Shown here in pieces: positions 33,184 to 41,259 of a DNA stretch of 64,000 bases; within the stretch, counting starts at the first letter, position 1; each line of letters starts with the position of its first letter. The notes below the pieces were generated by a model. It was given only the letters and a program-made list of their open reading frames with translations. It searched no databases and was not told where the DNA came from. The position numbers and the translations under genes are program-made. Origin of the DNA: Mycobacterium sp. ACS1612 (lineage in GTDB: Bacteria > Actinomycetota > Actinomycetes > Mycobacteriales > Mycobacteriaceae); NCBI RefSeq assembly GCF_001667505.1, contig NZ_LZHZ01000022.1, positions 62,001 through 126,000 on the forward strand, in the 5' to 3' direction.

Positions 33184-34539
33184 CTATCCGGTTGCGTTGG
33201 CGGCGTCGGCCACGATCGACCGCGCCGTGTCGTCCGACCACACGCCGAGAAGGTCGGCGAGGTCGGTGATCGAAATCCGTTCGCGCAGCAGATGCGAATT
33301 CCGCAGCGCCCAGAACAACAACTCGTCGTCGTACCCGTCGCCGAGGTCCTGCGCCCGGCTCGGCAACCCGCTGGCTCTGCCGATCTCGTCGAATTCCTCC
33401 GGCGAGGCCAGCACCAGCGACCGCGAGAACGAGTCCCACTCGGAAATCACCGTTTCGACCGCGGATCGGTGCGCCAGCAACCAGTCGCGCTTGGCCGAAT
33501 ACGCCGTCCAGCATTCCTCGGCCGTCTGCGGGTCGAAGTCGGCGAATGCGCGTGCAACGGCTTCGCGGCTCGTCGTCTCTTCTGGAACCTGCACCTTCGC
33601 GTCGCCGGAGCGGATCGTGGCGTCCACCAGTTGCCACACCCGCACCGCGAGCCGGGTCGCGACCGTGACCTGCATTCCGTGGGCGGCAGCCGGCCTGCCC
33701 TGGCGGCCGCGCGCCATCTCCATCAGATGCGACACCGCGTGCTCGGTGCCCGACGCGGGCGCCGTCGACCCGACGATGCCCATCGACAGCCCGCTGACCG
33801 CCAGCAGCCTTGCCAGGTCGGCGATTCCGTCAGGTTCGGCGTCGCGTGCCGCACGGGCAAGCGCGGGCAGTGCCTGCCCGGCGGCGAGCACGTCGTCGAC
33901 GACGGGCGCGTTGTACGGCGGGCCGTGCCCGAGCCGGGCAGCCAACCGCCACTCGGCCACCGCGTTGGGGACCGTCGAAAGGTCGCCCACCCCAGCCAGA
34001 TTCAACTGCCAGGGGGCGGCCGCCAGAATGTCGGTGTCGGCCACCAGCACGTCGGGCCACCGCGACTGCACGGTGCGCTTCGCACCCGCGATCACCAGCA
34101 CGCTGCGGTCTGCGATGAAACCGTTGATGCTGCACGCGGTCTGGACCGCGACGTGGTGGTTGCCGCTGCGTTGCGCGGCGACCTTCGCGATATCGGTGAG
34201 CGTGCCCGATCCGACGGAGATCAGCAGCCGGTGCTCGCCGACCTCGCCGACGGCCCGGTCGACAGTCTCCTCGTCGGCCCTGACCGTTCCGGTGCCGAGT
34301 TGCACAACGCGGCAGCCGAGGTGGTTCGCGAGCCGATCAACCACCGGCCCGTTCGAGGTGCGGTACGGTCCGCCGTCGCTGAGGATCAACGGCTCCCTGC
34401 CGACGAACCTGTCGACGCTGTCGGCGACTGCGCTGTCCAACACCGATTTTCCGATCCGGACATCGACGTGGGGCAGCCGGTCTTGACCGGCGGCGCGCAG
34501 ATCGGCCAGCAGCGTCGCCGGGTCGGGAACGGTGATCAT
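33184..34539 (-). CDS. sn-glycerol-1-phosphate dehydrogenase-like (AraM/EgsA type) enzyme
   Basis: From ATG 34539, overlapping the kinase stop as ATGA, the protein has 451 residues. LLISVGSGTLTDIAKVAA (about 103-120) is the NAD-binding and metal-linked GSGTxxD segment, and SGTEHAVSHLMEM and AAAHGMQVTVAT supply the two His metal ligands of the iron-type dehydrogenase fold. EgsA/AraM enzymes interconvert dihydroxyacetone phosphate and glycerol-1-phosphate or oxidise sugar phosphates. The C-terminal 130 residues (ISEWDSFSRSLVLASPEEFDEIG ...) are an extra helical part seen in bacterial AraM-like proteins. Its substrate is presumably made by the FGGY kinase (inference). Confidence 0.8.
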   Translation of the reverse strand: MITVPDPATLLADLRAAGQDRLPHVDVRIGKSVLDSAVADSVDRFVGREPLILSDGGPYRTSNGPVVDRLANHLGCRVVQLGTGTVRADEETVDRAVGEVGEHRLLISVGSGTLTDIAKVAAQRSGNHHVAVQTACSINGFIADRSVLVIAGAKRTVQSRWPDVLVADTDILAAAPWQLNLAGVGDLSTVPNAVAEWRLAARLGHGPPYNAPVVDDVLAAGQALPALARAARDAEPDGIADLARLLAVSGLSMGIVGSTAPASGTEHAVSHLMEMARGRQGRPAAAHGMQVTVATRLAVRVWQLVDATIRSGDAKVQVPEETTSREAVARAFADFDPQTAEECWTAYSAKRDWLLAHRSAVETVISEWDSFSRSLVLASPEEFDEIGRASGLPSRAQDLGDGYDDELLFWALRNSHLLRERISITDLADLLGVWSDDTARSIVADAANATG

Positions 34540-36002
34540 CCCAGCGCCGATTCGACAGCGTCGAACGCGGCCAGGTAGCGCTGGTAGGCCTCCGCGTAGG
34601 TCTTGCACGCCTCCGGGTCGGGTTCGATCGCGCTGGGGGCGAGTCGGACAGCGCTCGACGCCGCGGTGAAGTCGGCGAAGAACCCGGTGCCGACGCCTGC
34701 GACCATGGCGGCGCCCACCGCGGTGGCCTCCTTCGTCAGCACCCGGCGCACCGGCCTGCCCAGCACGCTGGCTTTGATCGTCGCCCACAGGTTGTCGCGC
34801 GCACCCCCGCCGACGATGCGGACCTCGCCCCGGCCCAGCCCCATCGCGTCGAGTCGTTCGATGATGTCGCGCAACGCGTATGCACATCCCTCGAGCACCG
34901 CCCGAGCGATGTGCGCCGGGGTGTGGTTCATCGCCAGGCCGAGCAGCCCACCCCGCATCTTGTCGTTCCACCGCGGCGCCGTCGCCCCGGACAGCGCGGG
35001 CAGGAACAGCACCCCTTCACTGGCCGCGGGCGCTGTGCAGGCCAACGGGAAGACGTCGGCCTGCGGCACCCCGAGCAGCCCGGCGAGCCAGAGAGTGCTT
35101 CCGCCGCTGACGAATCCGGGATTCTCGATCAGCCAGGCGCCCGGCACCGCATGACCGTGCGTCTCGACGAGGCCCAGCGGGTCGCGCACCGGAGCGTCGG
35201 ACGCCGTGGTCACCGGTTCGGCGGTGCCGGTGACGTCGACGACCACACCGGACTCGATCGCGCCTGCGCCCACCGACGCGGCGTGCTCGTCACCGGTGCC
35301 GACGACGACCTCGCATGCCGAGGACAACCCGAACTCCGCAGCCACGTCCGGCAAAAGCGTGCCTGCCACATCGGTGGACCTGCGCACCGGCGGGAACATT
35401 GACGGATCCAGCTCTGCTGCGGTGCACAGCATTTCGTCGAAGTCACCGCGGGTGACGTCGTACACCATGGTCGACGACGCGTTGGCGGCGTCCTGGGCGT
35501 GGGTACCGGTCAGGTGGTGCAGCAGATACGACCCGACGGGCGTCAGCGTCGCCGTGCGCTGCCACACCGAGGGTTCGTGGTCGCGGATCCACATCATCTT
35601 CGGTGCGCTGTGCGAGGCATCGGCGACCAGGCCCGTCCGCTCGGCCAGCGCGTCGGCGCCGACCGCGGCCACCAGTCGGTCGCACTGCTCGGTGGCCCGC
35701 TTGTCCAGCCAGATGATCGCCCGTCGCAGCGCCGCGCCGTCGGCATCGCAGGCGACCACGCCGTCGACCTGGCTGCCGAGGCCGATCGCCTTCACCCTGG
35801 ACGAATCGACCTCGGCCGTCGCCGCGCACACGGCGTCTCGCAGTGCGATGCAATACCTTTGCGGATCCTGCTCGGCCCAGCCGTCGTGCGCATGGGTCAT
35901 GTACAGGGCGGCCGCGCCGGCGGAGACCACGTCGCCACTCTCGTCGACGAGGACGACCTTGATGCTCTGCGAGCCGACGTCGACTCCCAGTACCAGGGAC
36001 AC
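34536..36002 (-). CDS. FGGY-family carbohydrate kinase, xylulokinase-like
   Basis: The 488-residue kinase has the N-terminal phosphate motif VLGVDVGSQSIKVVLVDESG, AIGLGSQVDGVVACD, the linker IIWLDKRATEQCD, and in the C-terminal lobe GGSTLWLAGLLG and VRIVGGGARDNLWATIKASVLGRPV. These are FGGY features closest to xylulose/ribulose kinases. FGGY proteins phosphorylate pentoses, polyols or glycerol. It lies between the permease gene (13-nt gap) and the dehydrogenase gene (4-nt overlap), so import, phosphorylation and oxidation appear to be coupled. The actual sugar or polyol is unknown. Confidence 0.85.
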   Translation of the reverse strand: MSLVLGVDVGSQSIKVVLVDESGDVVSAGAAALYMTHAHDGWAEQDPQRYCIALRDAVCAATAEVDSSRVKAIGLGSQVDGVVACDADGAALRRAIIWLDKRATEQCDRLVAAVGADALAERTGLVADASHSAPKMMWIRDHEPSVWQRTATLTPVGSYLLHHLTGTHAQDAANASSTMVYDVTRGDFDEMLCTAAELDPSMFPPVRRSTDVAGTLLPDVAAEFGLSSACEVVVGTGDEHAASVGAGAIESGVVVDVTGTAEPVTTASDAPVRDPLGLVETHGHAVPGAWLIENPGFVSGGSTLWLAGLLGVPQADVFPLACTAPAASEGVLFLPALSGATAPRWNDKMRGGLLGLAMNHTPAHIARAVLEGCAYALRDIIERLDAMGLGRGEVRIVGGGARDNLWATIKASVLGRPVRRVLTKEATAVGAAMVAGVGTGFFADFTAASSAVRLAPSAIEPDPEACKTYAEAYQRYLAAFDAVESALG

Positions 36003-36015
36003 GGCATGCCTCAGC

Positions 36016-37590
36016 TCACGCTGACGTGGACTTCGTGTCGTCAGTTTTGATCTCGGTCGCCGACATCGCGCCGTAGCCCTCCTTGTCGAGATTCACGCCG
36101 TATTGCCCGTGCGACAGCGCGAACTCTTCTTCAGGGGAGAGCACCAGCTTGTGCCTGCCCACGATCGCGAAGTAGAGCAGGCCGATCACGAAGTAGATCA
36201 ATGTTCCAACCACACCAGGCCGGTAGTCGGCGTTGAAGAACAGCGACACCAGCGCGACGAGCGCAATGAAGCCGGCGACGGCGGCGCCACCGACGCCCCA
36301 CGGACTGCGGTACGGCCGTTCGATGTTCGGCAGTTTGCGCCGCAGCATGATGAACGACAGGCACTGCATGAAATAGGAGATCACCGCGCCGAACACGGCC
36401 ATGTACAGCAGCGCGCCGACGACCTTTCCGGCGAGCGCGTTCTCACTCTGGCCGAGCAGGTACATCAGCCACACGAGCAGGAACCCGACCACCGCGCCGG
36501 CAATCAGCGCGACGTACGGGGTGTGCCGTTTCGGATGGGTGATCGACAGCACCTGCGGGAAATAGCCGGCGCGAGAGAGCGAATAGGTGTTGCGCCCATA
36601 GGCGTAGATGATCGTGAAGAAGCTCGCGATCAGCCCGATCAAACCGATGGTGGCCAGGATCGCGGCACCGGTGCCGTCGCCGAACACCGCCTTGAACCCG
36701 TCGAACAACGGGGTGGCCGAGGTGCCGATGGCCTGTGCGCCGCCCCCGACTCCGGTGTTCAGGAACAGGGTCAGCACCGCGAACAGCACCAGCGTGTTCA
36801 GGCCCCAGATCGTCGCCCGCGGGATGTCCCGCTTCGGATCGTGTGATTCCTCAGCGGCCAGCGGCAGTTCCTCGATCGCCAGATAGAACCAGATCGCGAA
36901 CGGCAGGGCGGGGAAGATTCCCGCGATGCCCTTTGGCAGGAAGCTGCTGCCGCCCTCCTCCGGCGGGATGTTGGTCAGCAGGCTGAAGTCGAACTTGCCC
37001 GAGAAAAGCACTGCGAGATAGAAGAATCCGAGGATCGCGAGCGCCGACACCGTGATCACCACGGTGAAGCGCATGGTGATCTCGATGCCCATGATGTTGA
37101 TGCCGACGAAGATGATGTAGAACACCGCGGCCCACAGCACGGGGCTGTTCCACCACCCGTCGGCCGCGACGAGCTCGACCACGATGTCGTGAGACAAGAA
37201 TCCCATCGCGCTCACCACCACCGCAGGGGTGATGACGTACTCCATGTTCTCGGCGAGGCCGGTGATGAAGCCGCCCCACGGCCCCATCGCCGACCGCGAG
37301 AACGAGTACGCGCCGCCTGTGTGCGGCAGCGCAGGCGACATCTCGGCGATGCTGTAGCACAGGCCGTAATACATCACCGTGATGATCAGGCCCGCGATCA
37401 GCAGGCCGCCGAAGCCGCCGGCGTCCAGGCCGACATTCCAGCCGTAGAAGTCCCCCGAGATGACTGCGCCGACACCGAGCGCCCACAGCGACCAGAACGC
37501 GGCATGCCTGCGCAGCTTGCGCCGCTCGAAATAACCGTGTTCTGCGTCCCGATAGGTGACCGATCCGACCGCCCGCTTGTTCTCCGCCAT
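36016..37590 (-). CDS. APC-family permease, ethanolamine-type
   Basis: Starting at ATG 37590 (AAGGAGG ribosome-binding site 6 nt upstream) the protein has 524 residues and about 12 transmembrane helices. The opening KLRRHAAFWSLWALGVGAVISGDFYGWNVGLDAGGFGGLLIA strongly resembles bacterial ethanolamine permeases. HTGGAYSFSRSAMGPWGGFITGLAENMEY and AAEESHDPKRDIPRATIW follow the APC layout. It heads the operon with the FGGY kinase. If it carries ethanolamine, the cargo would fit the GlnA4 pathway further downstream rather than the kinase, so the pairing is puzzling. A 17-bp palindrome and the shared 24-bp site are upstream. Confidence 0.85.
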   Translation of the reverse strand: MAENKRAVGSVTYRDAEHGYFERRKLRRHAAFWSLWALGVGAVISGDFYGWNVGLDAGGFGGLLIAGLIITVMYYGLCYSIAEMSPALPHTGGAYSFSRSAMGPWGGFITGLAENMEYVITPAVVVSAMGFLSHDIVVELVAADGWWNSPVLWAAVFYIIFVGINIMGIEITMRFTVVITVSALAILGFFYLAVLFSGKFDFSLLTNIPPEEGGSSFLPKGIAGIFPALPFAIWFYLAIEELPLAAEESHDPKRDIPRATIWGLNTLVLFAVLTLFLNTGVGGGAQAIGTSATPLFDGFKAVFGDGTGAAILATIGLIGLIASFFTIIYAYGRNTYSLSRAGYFPQVLSITHPKRHTPYVALIAGAVVGFLLVWLMYLLGQSENALAGKVVGALLYMAVFGAVISYFMQCLSFIMLRRKLPNIERPYRSPWGVGGAAVAGFIALVALVSLFFNADYRPGVVGTLIYFVIGLLYFAIVGRHKLVLSPEEEFALSHGQYGVNLDKEGYGAMSATEIKTDDTKSTSA

Positions 37591-37615
37591 GGCGCCCTCC
37601 TTGGCAATTTGGCGC

Positions 37616-37632
37616 AAGTTGTCAGACAACTT
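37616..37632. promoter_or_regulatory. Perfect palindrome upstream of the ethanolamine-type permease
   Basis: AAGTTGTCAGACAACTT is an 8-bp inverted repeat around one base, 26 nt from the permease start codon. Its core TTGTCAGACAA is the kind of site bound by FadR/GntR regulators, of which one ends the glnA4 operon (26671-27390). Confidence 0.6.
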
Positions 37633-37756
37633 GGACAATAATGAGAGCGAATGCACACGTCAATATCGGCAAGGAGACGGTTCGAAAACAGCGGAAACGC
37701 CAGCTAGTCGACCCGCGAATGGTCTCGTGGGGAAGTTTTACGCGGCCGTCATCTCC

Positions 37757-37780
37757 AAAGGTAGGACGCCAGACCAATAG
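37757..37780. promoter_or_regulatory. Conserved 24-bp site, second copy
   Basis: AAAGGTAGG - 6 nt - GACCAATAG, with halves identical to 31701-31724. It lies in the 244-bp divergent promoter between the ethanolamine-type permease (37590) and the second APC permease (37835), so it could serve either gene. Confidence 0.6.
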
Positions 37781-37834
37781 CGGCCTATTGTCCCTAGGGA
37801 ACCTGCTTTGTCCATTCCCCGAAGGAGAACAGTC

Positions 37835-39406
37835 GTGCCAGAGGGCCATGAGCATTTGAACGAAGACGAGCAGCATCTCGCCAAGCTCGGTTATGTGCAG
37901 GAGTTGCACAGGTCCTGGTCGGGCTTCTCCAACTTCGCCATTTCGTTTTCGATCATCTCGATCCTGGCGGGCTGCTTCACCTCGTTCGGACTGGGTTGGA
38001 ACAACGGCGGCCCAGCCGCGATCGCCTGGGGCTGGCCACTCATCTCGGTCTTCATCCTGATCACCGGCCTGTGCATGTCCGAGCTCGTTTCGGCGTTTCC
38101 GACATCCGGCGGAATCTATTGGTGGGCAAGCAAACTCGGCGGCGTCAAGGCCGGGTTCTATACCGGCTGGCTGAACCTGATCGGGTTGATCGCGATCCTG
38201 GCGTCCGTGGCCTACGGCTGCGCGACGTTCCTGGACCTCACGTTGGGCACCTTCAGTGAGACCTGGCTGGCCGGCTACAGCTTGACCCGGACGTTCTATC
38301 TGTTCGTCGCCATCCTCGCGATATCCGCCATCATCAACATCTTCTCCAGCCACCTGCTGGCCATCATCAACAACATCTCGGTGTGGTGGCACGTCGCAGG
38401 TGCGGCGGTGGTGATCGTGCTGTTGTGGGTGCTGCCCGACCAACACGCCAGCTTCAGTGACGTCTTCGCCAAGACCATCAACAACAGCGGCATGTTCGGT
38501 GGCTCGACGTCGGGTTGGGGCTTTTTGTTCTTCGTGCTCCCGATCGCCGCGATCCTGACGCAGTACACGATCACCGGTTACGACGCGTCAGCCCATCTGT
38601 CAGAGGAGACCAAGAGTGCGGCCAACGCGGCGGCGAAGGGCATCTGGCAGTCGATCTTCTACTCGGCGATCGGCGGCTGGATCCTGTTGTTGTCGTTCCT
38701 GTTCGCGGTCCAGGACGCCGACGGCGTGTCCAAAGGCGGCGGCGCGGTGGTCACCATCTTCACGCAGGCGATGAGCGCGAAGTGGGTGGCGTTGATCCTG
38801 CTCATCTCCACCGCGGGTCAGTTCTTCTGCACCACCGCGTGCCAGACCAGCGCGTCGCGGATGCTGTTCGCGTTCAGCCGCGACCGCGCGGTCCCCGGTC
38901 ACCAACTCTGGTCGGCGGTCAACAAGAACCGGGTGCCAGCCAACGGTGTGATCGTGACCGCTGTGCTTGCGGCGGTCATCACACTGCCCGCTCTCGTCAA
39001 GGTCGACATCAACGGTGCACCCGTTCCGGTCGCATTCTTCGCGGTGGTTTCGATCGGCGTCGTCGGGTTGTACCTGTGCTTCGCGGTGCCGATCTATTAC
39101 CGCTGGAAGGCGGGCGACTCGTTCGAGCAGGGCAGCTGGAATCTGGGCCGCCATTGGAAGTGGATGGCGCCGGTGGCCATTGCCGAAATTCTCATCACGT
39201 CTGCAATCGCGATGTTCCCGACGTCGTCGGGTGGCGTGCCGTGGGGTGACGCCTTCGAGTGGAAGTACGTGAACTACACCCCGCTGTTGGTCGGCGGGGT
39301 GGTGATCCTGTTGTGGATCTACTGGCACGCCTCGGTGAAGAACTGGTTCACCGGGCCGATCAAGCAGGTCGACGAGACGGGCGAGGAGTTGGAAGGCGTC
39401 TCCTAG
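37835..39406 (+). CDS. APC-family amino acid permease (GabP/BAT1-like)
   Basis: From GTG 37835 (GAAGGAG ribosome-binding site 8 nt upstream) the protein has 523 residues. It begins MPEGHEHLNEDEQHLAKLGYVQELHRSWSGFSNFAISFSIISILAGCFTSFGLGWNNGGP, the signature of the BAT1/GabP-like branch of the APC superfamily. GGIYWWASKLGG and ITGYDASAHLSEETKSA are the other conserved loops. About 12 membrane spans are visible. These transporters carry GABA, choline or other amino compounds. Its divergent partner and the neighbouring glnA4 operon suggest an amine or amino-acid substrate. A start further upstream at 37808 overlaps the ribosome-binding site and is rejected. Confidence 0.88.
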   Translation: MPEGHEHLNEDEQHLAKLGYVQELHRSWSGFSNFAISFSIISILAGCFTSFGLGWNNGGPAAIAWGWPLISVFILITGLCMSELVSAFPTSGGIYWWASKLGGVKAGFYTGWLNLIGLIAILASVAYGCATFLDLTLGTFSETWLAGYSLTRTFYLFVAILAISAIINIFSSHLLAIINNISVWWHVAGAAVVIVLLWVLPDQHASFSDVFAKTINNSGMFGGSTSGWGFLFFVLPIAAILTQYTITGYDASAHLSEETKSAANAAAKGIWQSIFYSAIGGWILLLSFLFAVQDADGVSKGGGAVVTIFTQAMSAKWVALILLISTAGQFFCTTACQTSASRMLFAFSRDRAVPGHQLWSAVNKNRVPANGVIVTAVLAAVITLPALVKVDINGAPVPVAFFAVVSIGVVGLYLCFAVPIYYRWKAGDSFEQGSWNLGRHWKWMAPVAIAEILITSAIAMFPTSSGGVPWGDAFEWKYVNYTPLLVGGVVILLWIYWHASVKNWFTGPIKQVDETGEELEGVS

Positions 39407-39459
39407 CCGATTCACAGGCGCACGTTTAGCCCCATCCTGAACCGGGTAGGTTGGGCTGA

Positions 39460-41259
39460 GTGTGTGGTGCCGCTGGCGAAGTGCGTCTTGATGGCCTGAC
39501 ACCGGACGTCAACGCGGTCTCGGCCATGGCTGAAGCGATGACGGCCCGGGGTCCCGACGCGGCGGGCGTGTGGTCGCAGGGCAGAGTGGCCCTCGGCCAT
39601 CGACGCCTCAAGATCATCGACCTGTCCGAAGCGGGCGCGCAGCCCATGGTCGACTCCGACCTGGGACTGGCCGTGGCGTGGAATGGCTGCATCTACAACT
39701 ACAAGCAGTTGCGCCGCGAGCTGACCGACCACGGCTACCGGTTCTTCTCGCACAGCGACACCGAGGTGCTGCTCAAGGCCTACCACCATTGGGGCGATCG
39801 ATTCGTCGACCGCCTCTACGGCATGTTCGCGTTCGCGATCGTCGAGCGTGACAGCGGCCGGGTGCTGCTCGGGCGCGACCGGCTCGGCATCAAGCCGCTG
39901 TACCTGACCCAGAACGCCAAGCGCGTCCGGTTCGCGTCGTCACTGCCCGCGCTGGTGGCCGGCGGCGACCTCGACACCCGCATCGACCCAGTCGCGCTGC
40001 ACCACTACATGACCTTCCACTCGGTCGTGCCCGCCCCGCGCACCATCCTGCGCGGAGTGACCAAGGTGCCGCCCGCGACGCTGGTCGCGATCGAGCCCGA
40101 CGGCCGCTGCGCCACCACCACGTACTGGGAGCCCGACTTCAGCAGGCGCGACGATCGCGCCGACTGGTCCGAACGTGACTGGGAGGACGCGGTTCTGGAG
40201 TCGCTGCGGGTGGCCGTGGACCGTCGCCTGGTGGCCGACGTGCCGGTGGGCTGCCTGCTGTCGGGCGGCGTCGACTCCAGCCTGATCGTCGGGTTGCTGG
40301 CGGAGGCGGGCCAGCACGGCCTGGCGACGTTCTCCATCGGGTTCGAGTCCGTCGGCGGCGTGCAGGGCGACGAGTTCAAGTACTCCGACATCATCGCCGA
40401 GCGGTTCGACACCGATCATCACCAGATACGGATCGGCACCGACCGGATGTTGCCTGCGCTCGACGGGGCCATCGGCGCGATGAGCGAACCGATGGTCAGC
40501 CACGACTGCGTGGCGTTCTATCTGCTCAGCCAGGAAGTCGCCAAGCACGTCAAGGTGGTCCAGTCCGGGCAGGGGGCCGACGAGGTGTTCGCCGGCTACC
40601 ACTGGTATCCCCCGATGGCGCACGCCACCTCGGTGCCGGAGTCGGTGGCCTGCTACCGCACGGCATTCTTCGACCGGGACCGGTCGGGCTACGAAAAGAT
40701 CGTGGCGCCGACCTATCTGGTGGACGGCGATCCCAGCGAGGAGTTCGTCACCGAACACTTCGCGCGTGCGGGCGCGGCGACCGGCGTCGACCGCGCGCTG
40801 CGACTGGACACCACCGTGATGCTGGTCGACGACCCGGTCAAGCGCGTCGACAACATGACCATGGCGTGGGGGCTGGAAGGCAGGGTGCCGTTCCTCGACC
40901 ACGAACTCGTCGAACTGGCCGCCACCTGCCCGCCCGAACTGAAGACCGCACACGACGGCAAGGGCGTGCTGAAACAGGCTGCGCGCAAAGTGATTCCGGC
41001 CGACGTGATCGACCGTCCGAAGGGCTACTTCCCGGTGCCCGCGCTAACGCACCTGGAGGGCCCGTACCTGGATCTGGTCCGCGACGCGCTGTATGCGCCC
41101 GCCGCCAAGGAGCGCGGCCTGTTCCGTCCCGAGGCCGTCGAGCGCCTGCTCGCCGACCCCAACGGCAGGCTGACCCCGTTGCGCGGTAACGAGTTGTGGC
41201 AGATCGCGCTGCTGGAACTGTGGTTGCAGCGCCACGGCATCACGGGGGCGGCAGCATGA
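39460..41259 (+). CDS. N-acetylglutaminylglutamine amidotransferase (asparagine synthase-like)
   Basis: The GTG start at 39460 gives MCGAAGEVRLDG, leaving Cys2 as the glutaminase nucleophile of class II amidotransferases. The 599-residue protein continues with RGPDAAGVW and FNG-type AWNGCIYNYKQLRREL, then the synthetase domain with the PP-loop LLSGGVDSSLIVGLL (about 268-282) and SGQGADEVFAGYHWYP. The length and its partner gene match the osmoprotectant NAGGN pathway, in which this enzyme amidates N-acetylglutaminylglutamine. Asparagine synthase AsnB is the alternative, but the 4-nt overlap with the NAGGN synthetase gene strongly favours the NAGGN role. Confidence 0.88.
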   Translation: MCGAAGEVRLDGLTPDVNAVSAMAEAMTARGPDAAGVWSQGRVALGHRRLKIIDLSEAGAQPMVDSDLGLAVAWNGCIYNYKQLRRELTDHGYRFFSHSDTEVLLKAYHHWGDRFVDRLYGMFAFAIVERDSGRVLLGRDRLGIKPLYLTQNAKRVRFASSLPALVAGGDLDTRIDPVALHHYMTFHSVVPAPRTILRGVTKVPPATLVAIEPDGRCATTTYWEPDFSRRDDRADWSERDWEDAVLESLRVAVDRRLVADVPVGCLLSGGVDSSLIVGLLAEAGQHGLATFSIGFESVGGVQGDEFKYSDIIAERFDTDHHQIRIGTDRMLPALDGAIGAMSEPMVSHDCVAFYLLSQEVAKHVKVVQSGQGADEVFAGYHWYPPMAHATSVPESVACYRTAFFDRDRSGYEKIVAPTYLVDGDPSEEFVTEHFARAGAATGVDRALRLDTTVMLVDDPVKRVDNMTMAWGLEGRVPFLDHELVELAATCPPELKTAHDGKGVLKQAARKVIPADVIDRPKGYFPVPALTHLEGPYLDLVRDALYAPAAKERGLFRPEAVERLLADPNGRLTPLRGNELWQIALLELWLQRHGITGAAA

